Positions 45,981-55,012 of a stretch of DNA of 64,000 nucleotides are shown piece by piece. Numbering within the stretch: position 1 is the stretch's first letter; each line of letters starts with the position of its first letter. Under the pieces are notes generated by a model. The model worked only from the letters and a program-made list of their open reading frames with translations. It ran no database searches and had not been told where the DNA came from. Position numbers and translations under genes: made by a program. Origin of the DNA: Desulfobacteraceae bacterium UBA2174 (GTDB taxonomy: Bacteria > Desulfobacterota > Desulfobacteria > Desulfobacterales > UBA2174); the NCBI GenBank assembly GCA_002327445.1, contig DCWA01000008.1:49334-113333 (forward strand), given 5' to 3'.

Positions 45981-48122
45981 ATGGCCACGACCCCATTGAA
46001 ACGCTTCTTCAATCCCCGTTCCATCGCCATCATCGGTGCTTCCAAGGACATCCGCACCATCAACGGAAAACCGCTGCACTACCTCCAACGCCACGGTTTT
46101 GCCGGCAGCCTCTATCCGGTCAACCCCAAGTATACGGAAATCGCCGGGCTGCCCTGCTATCCTGACCTGCAATCGATCCCGGGTTCTGTCGACCTCGCCC
46201 TGATCGTCGTCAATTACAAGCTCGTACCGGCCATGATGGAAAAGTGCGCCGCCAAGAAGGTTACCTTCGTGACCATATTCAGCTCCGGCTTCGCCGAGGC
46301 CGGGGCCGAGGGCAAACGGGTCCAGCGCCAGGTGGCCCAACTGGCTGCCGAGGCCGGCATCCGCATTTGCGGACCCAACTGCCAGGGCGCCGTGGATCTG
46401 TTCGGCAAAACCGCCGCCGCGTTTTCCGCCTCCCTGGATCCGGCACCGTTCCTGCCCGGGCCGGTGGGCTTCGCCACCCAGAGCGGCGCCCTGGGGTACT
46501 CCATCTTCAACATGGCCCAGGAAAGCGGCATCGGCTTCTCCTATGTGGTGAGCACGGGAAACGAGATGGACCTGGATGCGGCGGACTTCATGGACTTCAT
46601 GCTGGAGGACGACCAGACCCGCATGGTCTTCGCCTACCTCGAAGGAATCCGGGACGGCGCCAAGTTCATCCGCCTGGCCGACAAGGCCCGGCGGATCGGC
46701 AAACCTCTTGCGGTCCTCAAAGTGGGGCGTTCGGAAACCGGCAGCCGCGCCGCCGCCTCCCATACCGCCGCCCTCACCGGCTCCGACGCGGTCTGCGACG
46801 CCTTTTTCCGCCAGAAGGGGGTCATCCGGGTGGACGACATCGAGGCTTTCATCGATCTGGCCTCAGCGATGAAGGACCGGGCGCCCTTGCCCAGTGGCCG
46901 CGGCCTGGGAATCGTGAGCATTTCCGGCGGCGGCGGCGTGCTCTGCTCCGACACGGCCGAGGCCTGCGGGCTCACCGTGACCTCCCTGCGGCCAGAAACC
47001 ACCGAGGTGATCGCCGCCAACATCCCCTCCTTCGGTTCCCCGGTCAACCCGGTGGACGTCACCGCCCGGGCCATCAACACCGCCGACGGTTTCGCCAACG
47101 TCATCCAGGCCATGCTGGCCGATGCCGGGGTGGACGGCCTGGTGGTGGTCGTCACCATGATCGTGGGCGAACCGGGGCTGCGCATGGCCCGCGATCTGGT
47201 GCGCCTCAGCCGGGAGGCGGCCAAACCGATCATGGTCGCCTGGACCGCCGGCCCGAATCTCATGGCCGAGCAGTTTGCCGTCCTCAACGAAGGCGGGGTA
47301 CCCCTCTTCCACTCACCGGTGCGGGCGGTCCAAGCCCTGGCCAAGCTCATGCATTACGGGGCCGGAGCGACCCGGCTGGCGACGGACGCGCAGGCGGCAG
47401 CCGTCCGGCCACCGGCCGCCTTGAGCGGGGGAATCGAAGAACTGCTCAACGGGGCGGACCGGACCCTCACCGAACGCCAATCCAAACAGGTCCTGGGCGC
47501 CTTCGGAATCAGCATCAGCCACGAACGGCTGGCCCGTTCGCGGGAGGAAGCCCTTGCGGTGTGCGAGGAGATCGGCCTGCCGGTGGCCATGAAGATCGAT
47601 TCCCCCGACATCCTGCACAAGACCGAGGCTGACGCCATCCGCCTCAACGTGTCCGACCCCCGCATGGTGGGCGGACACTTCGATGACATCGTGGCCAACG
47701 CCCGGTCTCATTGTCCAACGGCACGGATCAACGGCGTCCTGGTCCAGGAGATGGTTCCCGCAGGGGTGGAAGTCATCGTGGGCATCAACCGCGATCCCCA
47801 GTTCGGTCCGGTGCTGATGTTCGGTCTGGGCGGGATCTTCGTGGAAATCCTCAAGGACGTGTCGATGAGGGTCGCGCCGGTCTCGACGGAAGAGGCGGCG
47901 GAAATGATCCGGGAGGTGCGGGGCTACCCGTTGCTGGCCGGGGCCCGGGGCCGGGCCAAGGCGGATGTCGCCGCGCTGGCCGATACCCTGGTCAAGGTGT
48001 CGCAAATGGCCCTGGCCCTCGGTCCGCGGCTGGACCAACTGGACATCAACCCCTTGATCGTCCTGCCCGAGGGACAGGGGGTCAAAGTGGCCGACGCCCT
48101 GTTGATCTTGGCGAAACCATGA
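45981..48122 (+). CDS. ADP-forming acyl-CoA synthetase (second copy)
   Basis: A 713-residue ADP-forming acyl-CoA synthetase with CoA-binding (FNPRSIAIIGASKD), ligase (ATQSGALGYSIFNMA, catalytic His in AASHTAALTGSDA) and C-terminal ATP-grasp (GLPVAMKIDSPDILHKTEAD, PQFGPVLMFGLGGIFVEIL) regions. It is a paralogue of the gene at 20385 with the same domain order but clearly divergent sequence. GGAGG precedes ATG 45981. Linkage to an IclR regulator suggests an inducible acid substrate. Its last 41 bases overlap the convergent L,D-transpeptidase gene. Confidence 0.9.
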   Translation: MATTPLKRFFNPRSIAIIGASKDIRTINGKPLHYLQRHGFAGSLYPVNPKYTEIAGLPCYPDLQSIPGSVDLALIVVNYKLVPAMMEKCAAKKVTFVTIFSSGFAEAGAEGKRVQRQVAQLAAEAGIRICGPNCQGAVDLFGKTAAAFSASLDPAPFLPGPVGFATQSGALGYSIFNMAQESGIGFSYVVSTGNEMDLDAADFMDFMLEDDQTRMVFAYLEGIRDGAKFIRLADKARRIGKPLAVLKVGRSETGSRAAASHTAALTGSDAVCDAFFRQKGVIRVDDIEAFIDLASAMKDRAPLPSGRGLGIVSISGGGGVLCSDTAEACGLTVTSLRPETTEVIAANIPSFGSPVNPVDVTARAINTADGFANVIQAMLADAGVDGLVVVVTMIVGEPGLRMARDLVRLSREAAKPIMVAWTAGPNLMAEQFAVLNEGGVPLFHSPVRAVQALAKLMHYGAGATRLATDAQAAAVRPPAALSGGIEELLNGADRTLTERQSKQVLGAFGISISHERLARSREEALAVCEEIGLPVAMKIDSPDILHKTEADAIRLNVSDPRMVGGHFDDIVANARSHCPTARINGVLVQEMVPAGVEVIVGINRDPQFGPVLMFGLGGIFVEILKDVSMRVAPVSTEEAAEMIREVRGYPLLAGARGRAKADVAALADTLVKVSQMALALGPRLDQLDINPLIVLPEGQGVKVADALLILAKP

Positions 48123-49197
48123 CCTCTGCCGGTTGGATGACGGGTCGGGCCTTTCCGGCGATGCCGGCAGGTCCGCGCCCGTCTTCTTTCCGTTTTGCGG
48201 CATCGGGAAGCCGTGCGGCGCCGCGGATGGCGGCCATGGGCCAACGCTTCCCCTCGACCATCGCGCCCCTGGACAAGGCATCGATCACCGCATCCCGCGC
48301 CCTTTTGTAGGCGGCATCGGGATCGGCCCGGGAATCGGCAGGGCCGCCGATTTCATCCAGGGGAGACAGGATGCCGTCCGCATTGTGGTCGACAATGACC
48401 AGCAGCGGTTCTTTTCGGGCCTCGTCGTCATCGACAACGACTTTGATCGACTTCCCGTATGCCTTCCCCTCCTTGATGACCAGGTTCATCCGCCCCAGAG
48501 AGGTCGGGACCTCGACCTGATAGGTGCAGACGCCATCCAGGCAGCGGGGTCGGCCAGCCTCATCCAGGTCAGTGGCGCGGGCGAACGGTCTGATGATGCC
48601 GTAAAGGCTTCTGCGGCTGTTGAAGATGATGACGGGGTCTCCGGACCTGCAGAAATCGAACACTTTTTCCACATCGGCGTCGTTGAGAGCGATGCACCCC
48701 CGGGTCCAGTCCCTTTCCCGGGTCTTGGCGAAATTTCGGAACACCCCGCCGCCATGGATGGCGATGCCTCCCCCCAGCCCGGTATCGGAGACCGTCGCCG
48801 TGCCATTTTTGGCGGCCGAACGGATTCTTTGAAATTCGCTCGGAGATATCACACCTCCGGCCAGGCCCTTTTCGGCGTTGGCGAGATTCGGATAGGAGAT
48901 TGCCAGAAGCCGGTGAAAGCGGCTGTTGAATTTTTTCTGCGTCACGACATAAAGCCCTTCGGGTGTGGCGGAATCAAAAGCCTTGTATTTGTCCGAATCC
49001 GGATCGATCCCGAAGGAGGCGGGAAATTCGGCCAGCGGCCGATGATCCGTCAACAGCACCAGCTGTTTTCGCGCCTTGTCGATCACCACACACCGCCTTT
49101 TCGTGGGTGGCGATGGGGACGCAAAGACCGACGAGACCGAGAGAATCGCCAGCAAAAATATTATCAATTGACTTTTACGGAAGCCTGTTGTTAGCAT
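48082..49197 (-). CDS. L,D-transpeptidase (YkuD domain), first copy
   Basis: A 371-residue exported L,D-transpeptidase that would crosslink peptidoglycan or attach proteins to it. A signal peptide (SQLIIFLLAILSVSSVFAS) precedes a YkuD domain with GGGIAIHGGG and the catalytic Cys in DWTRGCIALNDADVEK. The C-terminal 150 residues contain an Asp-rich segment (VVVDDDEARKEPLLVIVDH, NADGILSPLDE) reminiscent of an EF-hand, and a basic tail. No strong ribosome binding site is seen. It is divergent from the Lpp-like gene by 50 bases. Confidence 0.85.
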   Translation of the reverse strand: MLTTGFRKSQLIIFLLAILSVSSVFASPSPPTKRRCVVIDKARKQLVLLTDHRPLAEFPASFGIDPDSDKYKAFDSATPEGLYVVTQKKFNSRFHRLLAISYPNLANAEKGLAGGVISPSEFQRIRSAAKNGTATVSDTGLGGGIAIHGGGVFRNFAKTRERDWTRGCIALNDADVEKVFDFCRSGDPVIIFNSRRSLYGIIRPFARATDLDEAGRPRCLDGVCTYQVEVPTSLGRMNLVIKEGKAYGKSIKVVVDDDEARKEPLLVIVDHNADGILSPLDEIGGPADSRADPDAAYKRARDAVIDALSRGAMVEGKRWPMAAIRGAARLPDAAKRKEDGRGPAGIAGKARPVIQPAEVMVSPRSTGRRPL

Positions 49198-49247
49198 AAC
49201 TTATTGATTTCAATAATTTTAAAACTTCCCGGAAAGGAGGGTGAACG

Positions 49248-49637
49248 ATGCAGACCCAGAAAAGGCGCCCAGTCCTGGGCACAGCATTGATCGTTGTCGC
49301 TCTGTTTTTTTTCACAGGATTCGCCGGCTGCGCCTCCTTGAGCAAGGAAGACCGGGCCTATCTGGAGAGCGTCCGGCAATCGGCCCGGGAAGCCAAGGCC
49401 GCCGCCGCCAGGGCCGAGGCCGCCGGCGCGAAAGCCGAGGAAGCCGGGGCCAGGGCGGAGGCCATCGGGGAAAGACTGGACGACATGGGGGCCCGACTCC
49501 ACCAGGCGACCGCCGCCGCCGAGCAGGCGGCAAGGCGGGCCGACATGGCCGCGGTCAAGGCGACGGATGCCACGGAACGGGCCGAGGCCGCCGCTCAAAA
49601 AACGGAACGCATCTTCGAAAAATCCCTCAAGAAGTAG
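49248..49637 (+). CDS. Lpp-like alanine-zipper lipoprotein
   Basis: A 129-residue lipoprotein. The signal peptide ends with the lipobox GFAGC (mature Cys near residue 28). The mature part is an Ala-rich heptad helix (AREAKAAAARAEAAG and similar) and it ends with KSLKK. Braun's lipoprotein has the same plan, with the C-terminal Lys joined to peptidoglycan by an L,D-transpeptidase. Two such transpeptidase genes flank it. AAAGGAGG precedes the ATG. Attachment to peptidoglycan is an inference. Confidence 0.8.
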   Translation: MQTQKRRPVLGTALIVVALFFFTGFAGCASLSKEDRAYLESVRQSAREAKAAAARAEAAGAKAEEAGARAEAIGERLDDMGARLHQATAAAEQAARRADMAAVKATDATERAEAAAQKTERIFEKSLKK

Positions 49638-49648
49638 ACCTCCGCCGG

Positions 49649-50575
49649 TCAGGGTCTCTTGGGGTGCGCGATGGGGGCGGGGACACCTGTTCTCTCTTTC
49701 AATGCCTTGAAAAGCGCCGTAAAATCAAGATCCAGCGGGCCCGCTGCGCTTTCCTGAACGGAAAGCGCTGCCATCACGTTCGACAGTGGATTTTCGATTC
49801 GACCGTCAAAATCATCGAATATCTGGATCCAGCATTGCCCGGCCGCCCATCCGACCTTGATCGGCTCATAGATGACCTGAACCGTCGTCCCCACGGGTAC
49901 CAGGGGATAGAGCATCGCGATGTCTTCCGGGTACAAGCGGATGCAGCCGTGGCTCACTCGTCTCCCGATACCCCAGGGCTTGTTCGTCCCGTGTATGGCG
50001 TATTCTTTTCGGGAAAGACGCAGGGCATGGTCACCCAGAGGATTGTCCGGTCCCGGTGGCACCTCTGCCGGCAGATCCGGCTCCGCTTTTCGGATGGAGG
50101 CGGGGACGACCCATGTCGGATTGACGGTTTTGCTTTTGACCTTGTAGGTCCCCGGTTCCGTCAGGAAACCTTCCGTGCCGATGCCTATGGGAGCTGTGAG
50201 CACATAGTCGTGACCGCCGTCGGAAAAGAAGTGATAAAGCCGCATCTCGGCGAGATTCACCACGATTCCGGCGGTGGGACGCACCCGGGGAAGAACGAGA
50301 GCCGACGGAACAAACACAAGGCTCTCCCCGGCCGGTACCCAGGGATCGATGCCCGGGTTGGCGCCAATGATTTGATTGTATCCAAGGTCGAAGTCGCGGG
50401 CGATGTCCAGGAGCGTATCCCCTTCATTCACTTTCACCCAACGCGACTTCCCGTAGAAGCTTGTGCCCGGCGACAGCATGAAAAATTTCAGCGCCAGGCA
50501 GGGATGGGCATGAAGCCCTATCCCGATGAAAACCAACACCCTGAGAAGCAACGCGATTTTTTGTCTCATGAACAT
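49649..50575 (-). CDS. L,D-transpeptidase with LysM domain (ErfK/YbiS-like)
   Basis: A 308-residue exported enzyme. After a hydrophobic signal region (ALLLRVLVFIGIGLHAHPCLA) comes a LysM peptidoglycan-binding domain (VNEGDTLLDIARDFDLGYNQ) and a YkuD domain with the catalytic motif EYAIHGTNKPW and RRVSHGCIRLYPEDIAML. This matches ErfK/YbiS/YcfS enzymes that attach Lpp to peptidoglycan. The start is uncertain: 50575 and 50569 are alternatives to an open frame from 50620, and none has a good ribosome binding site. It converges with the Lpp-like gene by 11 bases. Confidence 0.88.
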   Translation of the reverse strand: MFMRQKIALLLRVLVFIGIGLHAHPCLALKFFMLSPGTSFYGKSRWVKVNEGDTLLDIARDFDLGYNQIIGANPGIDPWVPAGESLVFVPSALVLPRVRPTAGIVVNLAEMRLYHFFSDGGHDYVLTAPIGIGTEGFLTEPGTYKVKSKTVNPTWVVPASIRKAEPDLPAEVPPGPDNPLGDHALRLSRKEYAIHGTNKPWGIGRRVSHGCIRLYPEDIAMLYPLVPVGTTVQVIYEPIKVGWAAGQCWIQIFDDFDGRIENPLSNVMAALSVQESAAGPLDLDFTALFKALKERTGVPAPIAHPKRP

Positions 50576-50733
50576 GGCGCCACGCTGTTCCGAGGGGCCG
50601 TCTCGATACCGACCTTCCATTTGCGCGCATCGGGGAAAATGAGGGGAACCGGGGCCAACTTGCCAAAAAACCTGAAGGACGCCCCTTGCTGGGCGCCTTC
50701 ATTCGAGGAAGGCCTCGCCGCGGGACGGCGGGC

Positions 50734-51156
50734 TTATCGGACGAGGAGCACCGGACAGAAGCAACAGCGGCAGACTCGCGCACTGACGCTGCCCAGGAGG
50801 ATTCTTTCATTGGGGCTCAGGCCCCTGCTGCCGATCACGACCAGGTCGAAATCCCCCTTTTCCGCCTTTCTGCAAATTTCCTCGGCCGCTACGCCGCTGG
50901 CGATATCCGTCTGGATATCCACCTGTTCCGTTCGATATCGCTCTCTGTAAGCGGCCAGCATGTCCTTCCGCTCCTGCAACAGTTTTTCCCGCAACTCGAC
51001 GGCGTGCCCGGAATCCACGACGACCACCGGGAAGGGCGCAATGACGTTCAGGATCACCACCTCCGAGCCGAACTTTTTCGCCAGTGCGACCCCGTGGCGG
51101 ACAGCATGGTTGGACGGCTCCGAACCGTCTACGGGAATGAGGATTCTCTTGTACAT
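50734..51156 (-). CDS. Universal stress protein, UspA family
   Basis: A 140-residue Usp domain protein. It starts MYKRILIPVDGSEPSNHAV, and the ATP-binding loop GSRGLSPNERILLGSVSARV (GxxGx9-10GS type) is present, so an ATP-binding class is likely. It ends CPVLLVR. GGGAGG is seven bases before the ATG. It stands alone between envelope genes and the GalT-like gene. Confidence 0.92.
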   Translation of the reverse strand: MYKRILIPVDGSEPSNHAVRHGVALAKKFGSEVVILNVIAPFPVVVVDSGHAVELREKLLQERKDMLAAYRERYRTEQVDIQTDIASGVAAEEICRKAEKGDFDLVVIGSRGLSPNERILLGSVSARVCRCCFCPVLLVR

Positions 51157-51511
51157 GGCGCCACCTCCCGTAAAAAATCAAAGCCCGCTTCAAAGATGAA
51201 AAACCGGCCTCGCCACGGCGACCTCTCCAACCTGCCGATTTTTCACGCTACCCCTACGGCTTTCCAGCTGTCAAGCACCAACATCCCGAAAATTTGGCCG
51301 GATCCTGACCAGTTGCACCTGTTTCCCCCCCCCCGACGCGCCTCCCTCGACCCGGCCGAGGGTATACACGGACGCGCCGACATGATAATTTCCAAAGCGG
51401 CGTCCATTGCTCCGCGGGCATGGCTGTGATCCGCCGACGCCGGGGTCATGAGGGCAGCATCAGGACTTCATCAACGTCAACCCCTCTTCGCCGCATCGGG
51501 AGGCGCGCATC
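51157..51511. other. Gap between uspA and the GalT-like gene
   Basis: About 355 bases with no supported gene. It should contain divergent promoters, but no convincing -35/-10 pair was seen. Confidence 0.5.
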
Positions 51512-52540
51512 ATGAAATTCACCGTCATCCCCAAGGAAACCGTCCTGCTCAACCCGCTCCAGGAAATGAGACGCCGCACCGTCGCCAGCGAAATCCGGCT
51601 GGATCCCTTGACCGGCCGCAGTTCGCGCATCTGCCATTTCATGAAGCTGCAATGGCAGAAGCCCGACCTCGCCGCCCTGGCGGACAGGACCGCCTCCCAT
51701 TGCCCTTTCTGCCCCGAACGGGTGATGGCCATTACCCCCTGTTTCCCGCCGGAGATCCTGCCGCAAGGCCGCCTGGTAAACGGGGACCAGGTGCTGTTTC
51801 CCAACCTGGCGCCCTACGAGGCCCTGAGCGCCGTGGCCGTCATGGGCGCCGCCCACCACATCCCCATGACGGCCCTGGAGCCCGGGAGGATCGCGGCCGC
51901 CTTCGCACTCTGCCTCTCCTTCTTCCGGATCCTGGAAGTAATCGATCACCCGGAATCGGTGTATCACCTGGTCAACTGGAACTACATGCCGCCCTCGGGC
52001 AGCTCCATCGTGCATCCCCACCTGCAGGTCTTCGCCGGCAACACCGCGCCGCAACTGCTGCGCGAGGAAATCGCCGCCGCCCGGGCCTACCGCCGGGATC
52101 ACGGCACCGTGTACTGGGACGACCTGGTGGCGGCGGAACGCGCCGATGGCAGCCGTTACCTGGGAAGGATCGGGCGTACCGAGTGGCTCTGCGCCTTCGC
52201 GCCCATGGGAGTGGCCGGCGACGTGGTGGCCGTGGTCGACGGCGTCCGCCGAACCCTGGATTTGACCGGTGAGGATCTGGCCGATCTGGCCCTGGGCCTG
52301 ACCCATGCCATGGCGGTTTACGACGAGATGGGCATTTTCAGCTTCAACATGAATTTTTTCAGCGGAACGAAGGAAGACGGGGACTTTCGCCTCCACGTGG
52401 TCTTTTCCCCGCGCACCTATTTCAACCAGGTCCTGGGCACACCGGACGTGGGGGCGCTGCAGCACCTGTACCGGGAGGGGATCTGCATGGCGTTTCCCGA
52501 GGAGATTGCCCAGCGGCTGCGTCCCCGCTTCCAGGGGTGA
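51512..52540 (+). CDS. GalT-like HIT superfamily nucleotidyltransferase
   Basis: A 342-residue protein resembling galactose-1-phosphate uridylyltransferase. It has a zinc-binding-like CPFCPER near residue 68 and the HIT-superfamily catalytic HxH in SIVHPHLQVFAG near residue 167, plus a second lobe with FSFNMNFFSG. The hexose-1-phosphate or other substrate is unknown, and no Leloir pathway gene is adjacent. CGGGAGG precedes ATG 51512. The stop overlaps the next start (GTGA), indicating coupling to the lyase-like gene. Confidence 0.75.
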   Translation: MKFTVIPKETVLLNPLQEMRRRTVASEIRLDPLTGRSSRICHFMKLQWQKPDLAALADRTASHCPFCPERVMAITPCFPPEILPQGRLVNGDQVLFPNLAPYEALSAVAVMGAAHHIPMTALEPGRIAAAFALCLSFFRILEVIDHPESVYHLVNWNYMPPSGSSIVHPHLQVFAGNTAPQLLREEIAAARAYRRDHGTVYWDDLVAAERADGSRYLGRIGRTEWLCAFAPMGVAGDVVAVVDGVRRTLDLTGEDLADLALGLTHAMAVYDEMGIFSFNMNFFSGTKEDGDFRLHVVFSPRTYFNQVLGTPDVGALQHLYREGICMAFPEEIAQRLRPRFQG

Positions 52541-53544
52541 AGCCGATCGAAACCGGAAGAATCACCCCGGCACCGGTCGAGGCCAGCCCGGCAGAAGGAT
52601 GCCCGTCGGTGGAATTCGCCAGAAGGAAAGTGTTGATCCGGGAGGTCGGGCCGCGGGACGGATTCCAGTCCTGGCCGGATTTTGTTCCCACCGAAAAGAA
52701 GCTCGAAGTGATCCGGCTGTTGATTGATGCCGGCATACGGGAGATGGAGACGACCTCCTTCGTCAGCCCCAAGGCAATCCCCCAGATGCGGGATGCGGTC
52801 GAGGTGATGGCCGGAGCGCCCAAGGGCGCCTGCGCCCACACCCCCCTGGTTCCCAACCTCAAGGGCGCCCGGCTGGCGATGGACAGCGGGGCGGACAAGG
52901 TGGTGGTGGTCATCTCGGCAAGCGACGCCCACAACCTGGCCAATGTCCGGCGGACCGTGACTGAATCGGTGACCGACCTCAAGGAGATCTTCGCCCTGGC
53001 CAAGGAACGGGGCAAACAGGTGATCGGAGCCATGGCGGTGGCCTTCGGCTGCCCCTACCAGGGGGACGTCCCGGAAGAGGACGTCTTCCGCCTCGCCGAC
53101 GCCTACATCGCGGGCGGGGCCGCGTCGGTGATCCTTGCCGACACCACGGGAATGGCGACCCCCTGGCGGATCAAGAAGCGGGTGCGGGGATTCCGCACCC
53201 GCTTTCCCGGCACCCCGTTTTCCTTGCACCTGCACAACAACCGGGGCACGGCGATGGCCAACCTCTATGCCGCCCTGGAAGTCGGCGCCGACACCTTCGA
53301 CACCGCTCTGGGGGGAATCGGCGGTTGCCCCAACGTGCCCCAGGCCGCCGGCAACCTCGCCACCGAAGACGTCGTCTACATGCTGGAGGACCTGGGCTGC
53401 GCCACCGGCATCGATCTGATGAAGGTCATCAGGGCGGCCCGACGGCTCGAAGCCATTCTGGGCCAGCCCCTCCCCGGGCAGGTGATGAAGAGCGGCCCCC
53501 GGGTTCCGGCGCCCGCTGCGGCCGCATGTGGCACAACCCACTGA
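52537..53544 (+). CDS. Hydroxymethylglutaryl-CoA lyase-like protein
   Basis: A 335-residue HMGL-like TIM-barrel aldolase. Family segments are VLIREVGPRDGFQSWPDFVP, EMETTSFVSPKAIPQM, SLHLHNNRGTAMAN (metal His) and ALGGIGGCPNVPQAAGNLATED, where the Cys is the HMG-CoA lyase loop cysteine. Related enzymes cleave HMG-CoA in leucine and ketone-body catabolism; homocitrate-type aldolases share the fold. The start GTG 52537 overlaps the GalT-like stop; a later start near the conserved region (VLIREVG) cannot be excluded. Confidence 0.85.
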   Translation: MKPIETGRITPAPVEASPAEGCPSVEFARRKVLIREVGPRDGFQSWPDFVPTEKKLEVIRLLIDAGIREMETTSFVSPKAIPQMRDAVEVMAGAPKGACAHTPLVPNLKGARLAMDSGADKVVVVISASDAHNLANVRRTVTESVTDLKEIFALAKERGKQVIGAMAVAFGCPYQGDVPEEDVFRLADAYIAGGAASVILADTTGMATPWRIKKRVRGFRTRFPGTPFSLHLHNNRGTAMANLYAALEVGADTFDTALGGIGGCPNVPQAAGNLATEDVVYMLEDLGCATGIDLMKVIRAARRLEAILGQPLPGQVMKSGPRVPAPAAAACGTTH

Positions 53545-53649
53545 ATTGTGTCTTGCCCGGGAGCAACCCACCCTGCCATCGACCGGCTTGGGCCGGGGAT
53601 CTCGCCCGAAAGGTGGCCCCATCCATTCCGCATTCTGCCGGCAGCCGGT

Positions 53650-54873
53650 TTATTCAGATTCCGGGTCCGACTTCGGGCCGAACCAGAGAAGAACCCCCCA
53701 GCAGGCGGTGAGCAAGGCGGTCAGGAAAAAGCCCGCCGGATAGCTGCCGGTGACATCGAAAACGGCCGACAGGATCGGAAGGCCGAGCAGCACACCACAG
53801 AAGGTGAAAAAAAGGGCGCCGCCCGTCACTTCTCCGGCATGCTCCGGCTTGGCCAGACAGGCGACCTCGGCCAGATAGACCCCGTTCCAGCCGATGGCCA
53901 CGGCGCCGAAAATACCGCAAACCAGCATCACGGCGGATGGCGGCCAAGCGGGGCTGAAGAGCCCGGCCAGGATCGCCATGACCGACATGGCGATACCCAA
54001 GAAGCCGAGCATGATCCGGGGTTTGACGAACCTGTCGGCCATGGCGCCCCACACGATGCGCCCGATGATGCCCGCCGTCTGGGCCACGGACAGCATCCAT
54101 CCCGCCTGGATCAGGCTCATCTCGAGATCTTCGGTCAGATAGGTGACCAGAAAGGAGATCAGGCACAACTGCATGATCGCAAAAAAGAAGGATGCAAAGA
54201 CGACCGACCGTAAGCCCTTGTGGGAAAATATCTTCTGGAAGGGAACCGTCACGCGGTTCAACGAGAAACGCGAATTCTTCTGGCGCCACCGGTCGTACCG
54301 GCCACGGAAGGGAATCATCAAAACCGCGGAAAGGACCATCACGGCCGCAATGGCGACGGGCGCCATCCGCCAACCGTAATAGACGACGATGTAGGGGACG
54401 AGGGCCCCGGCCAGGGCGCCCCCCAGAGGGACCCCGGTCTGCTTGATGGAAAATACGATGGAGATCATCCGCAGAGGGATCGTTCGGGCCAGCAGATAGG
54501 AGCTGGCGGGCGTCACCGGTCCGTAGCCGAGGCCGATGATCACCGCCCCCGCGATCATGAGCGGAAGGGATGCGCTCGCCATGACGCCAAGCCCTGCGGC
54601 GCAGAGCCCAAGGCAGACCTGGCTTACCAATATCGGTCCGAAAAGATTGATCAAATAGCCGCTGAAGGGCGACGCCAGGCAGGCCCCCAGGTAAATGAGG
54701 CTCACGAAGATGCCGACGTGATTGGGTGAAAAGCCCATCTCCTCGGATACTGCGGGCATGAAGACGGCGACCCCGACGGCGGTCACCGAAACCAGGACCT
54801 GGACAGCCAGGGTGATGGTCAGCGGAGTGGCAACGCCTTCCGTTCCTTCAGCGTGCTCTTCCTGTCGATTCAC
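53650..54873 (-). CDS. MFS transporter
   Basis: A 407-residue major facilitator with about 12 hydrophobic segments. It has MFS-type patterns such as GYGPVTPASSYLLAR and GRIVWGAMADRFVKPRIMLG (loop 8-9). It resembles oxalate/formate antiporter or monocarboxylate transporter families by eye, so an organic acid substrate is a guess. GTG 54873 is chosen for GAGGAGGGG upstream; the frame is open to 54936. It is convergent with the HMGL-like gene and adjacent to maeB on the same strand. Confidence 0.88.
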   Translation of the reverse strand: MNRQEEHAEGTEGVATPLTITLAVQVLVSVTAVGVAVFMPAVSEEMGFSPNHVGIFVSLIYLGACLASPFSGYLINLFGPILVSQVCLGLCAAGLGVMASASLPLMIAGAVIIGLGYGPVTPASSYLLARTIPLRMISIVFSIKQTGVPLGGALAGALVPYIVVYYGWRMAPVAIAAVMVLSAVLMIPFRGRYDRWRQKNSRFSLNRVTVPFQKIFSHKGLRSVVFASFFFAIMQLCLISFLVTYLTEDLEMSLIQAGWMLSVAQTAGIIGRIVWGAMADRFVKPRIMLGFLGIAMSVMAILAGLFSPAWPPSAVMLVCGIFGAVAIGWNGVYLAEVACLAKPEHAGEVTGGALFFTFCGVLLGLPILSAVFDVTGSYPAGFFLTALLTACWGVLLWFGPKSDPESE

Positions 54874-55012
54874 ATTCCCCTCCTCGCTGGTCCGCCGTCG
54901 AGGGCCGACTCCAGCGAGCCGCTCCGGGTTCCTCATTCTTCGTTCACCCTGAATTTTCTCCAGCGACGCGGCCGTCCACCCAGCGGCCGGTTCGAGGACA
55001 ACGGAAAGGCGG

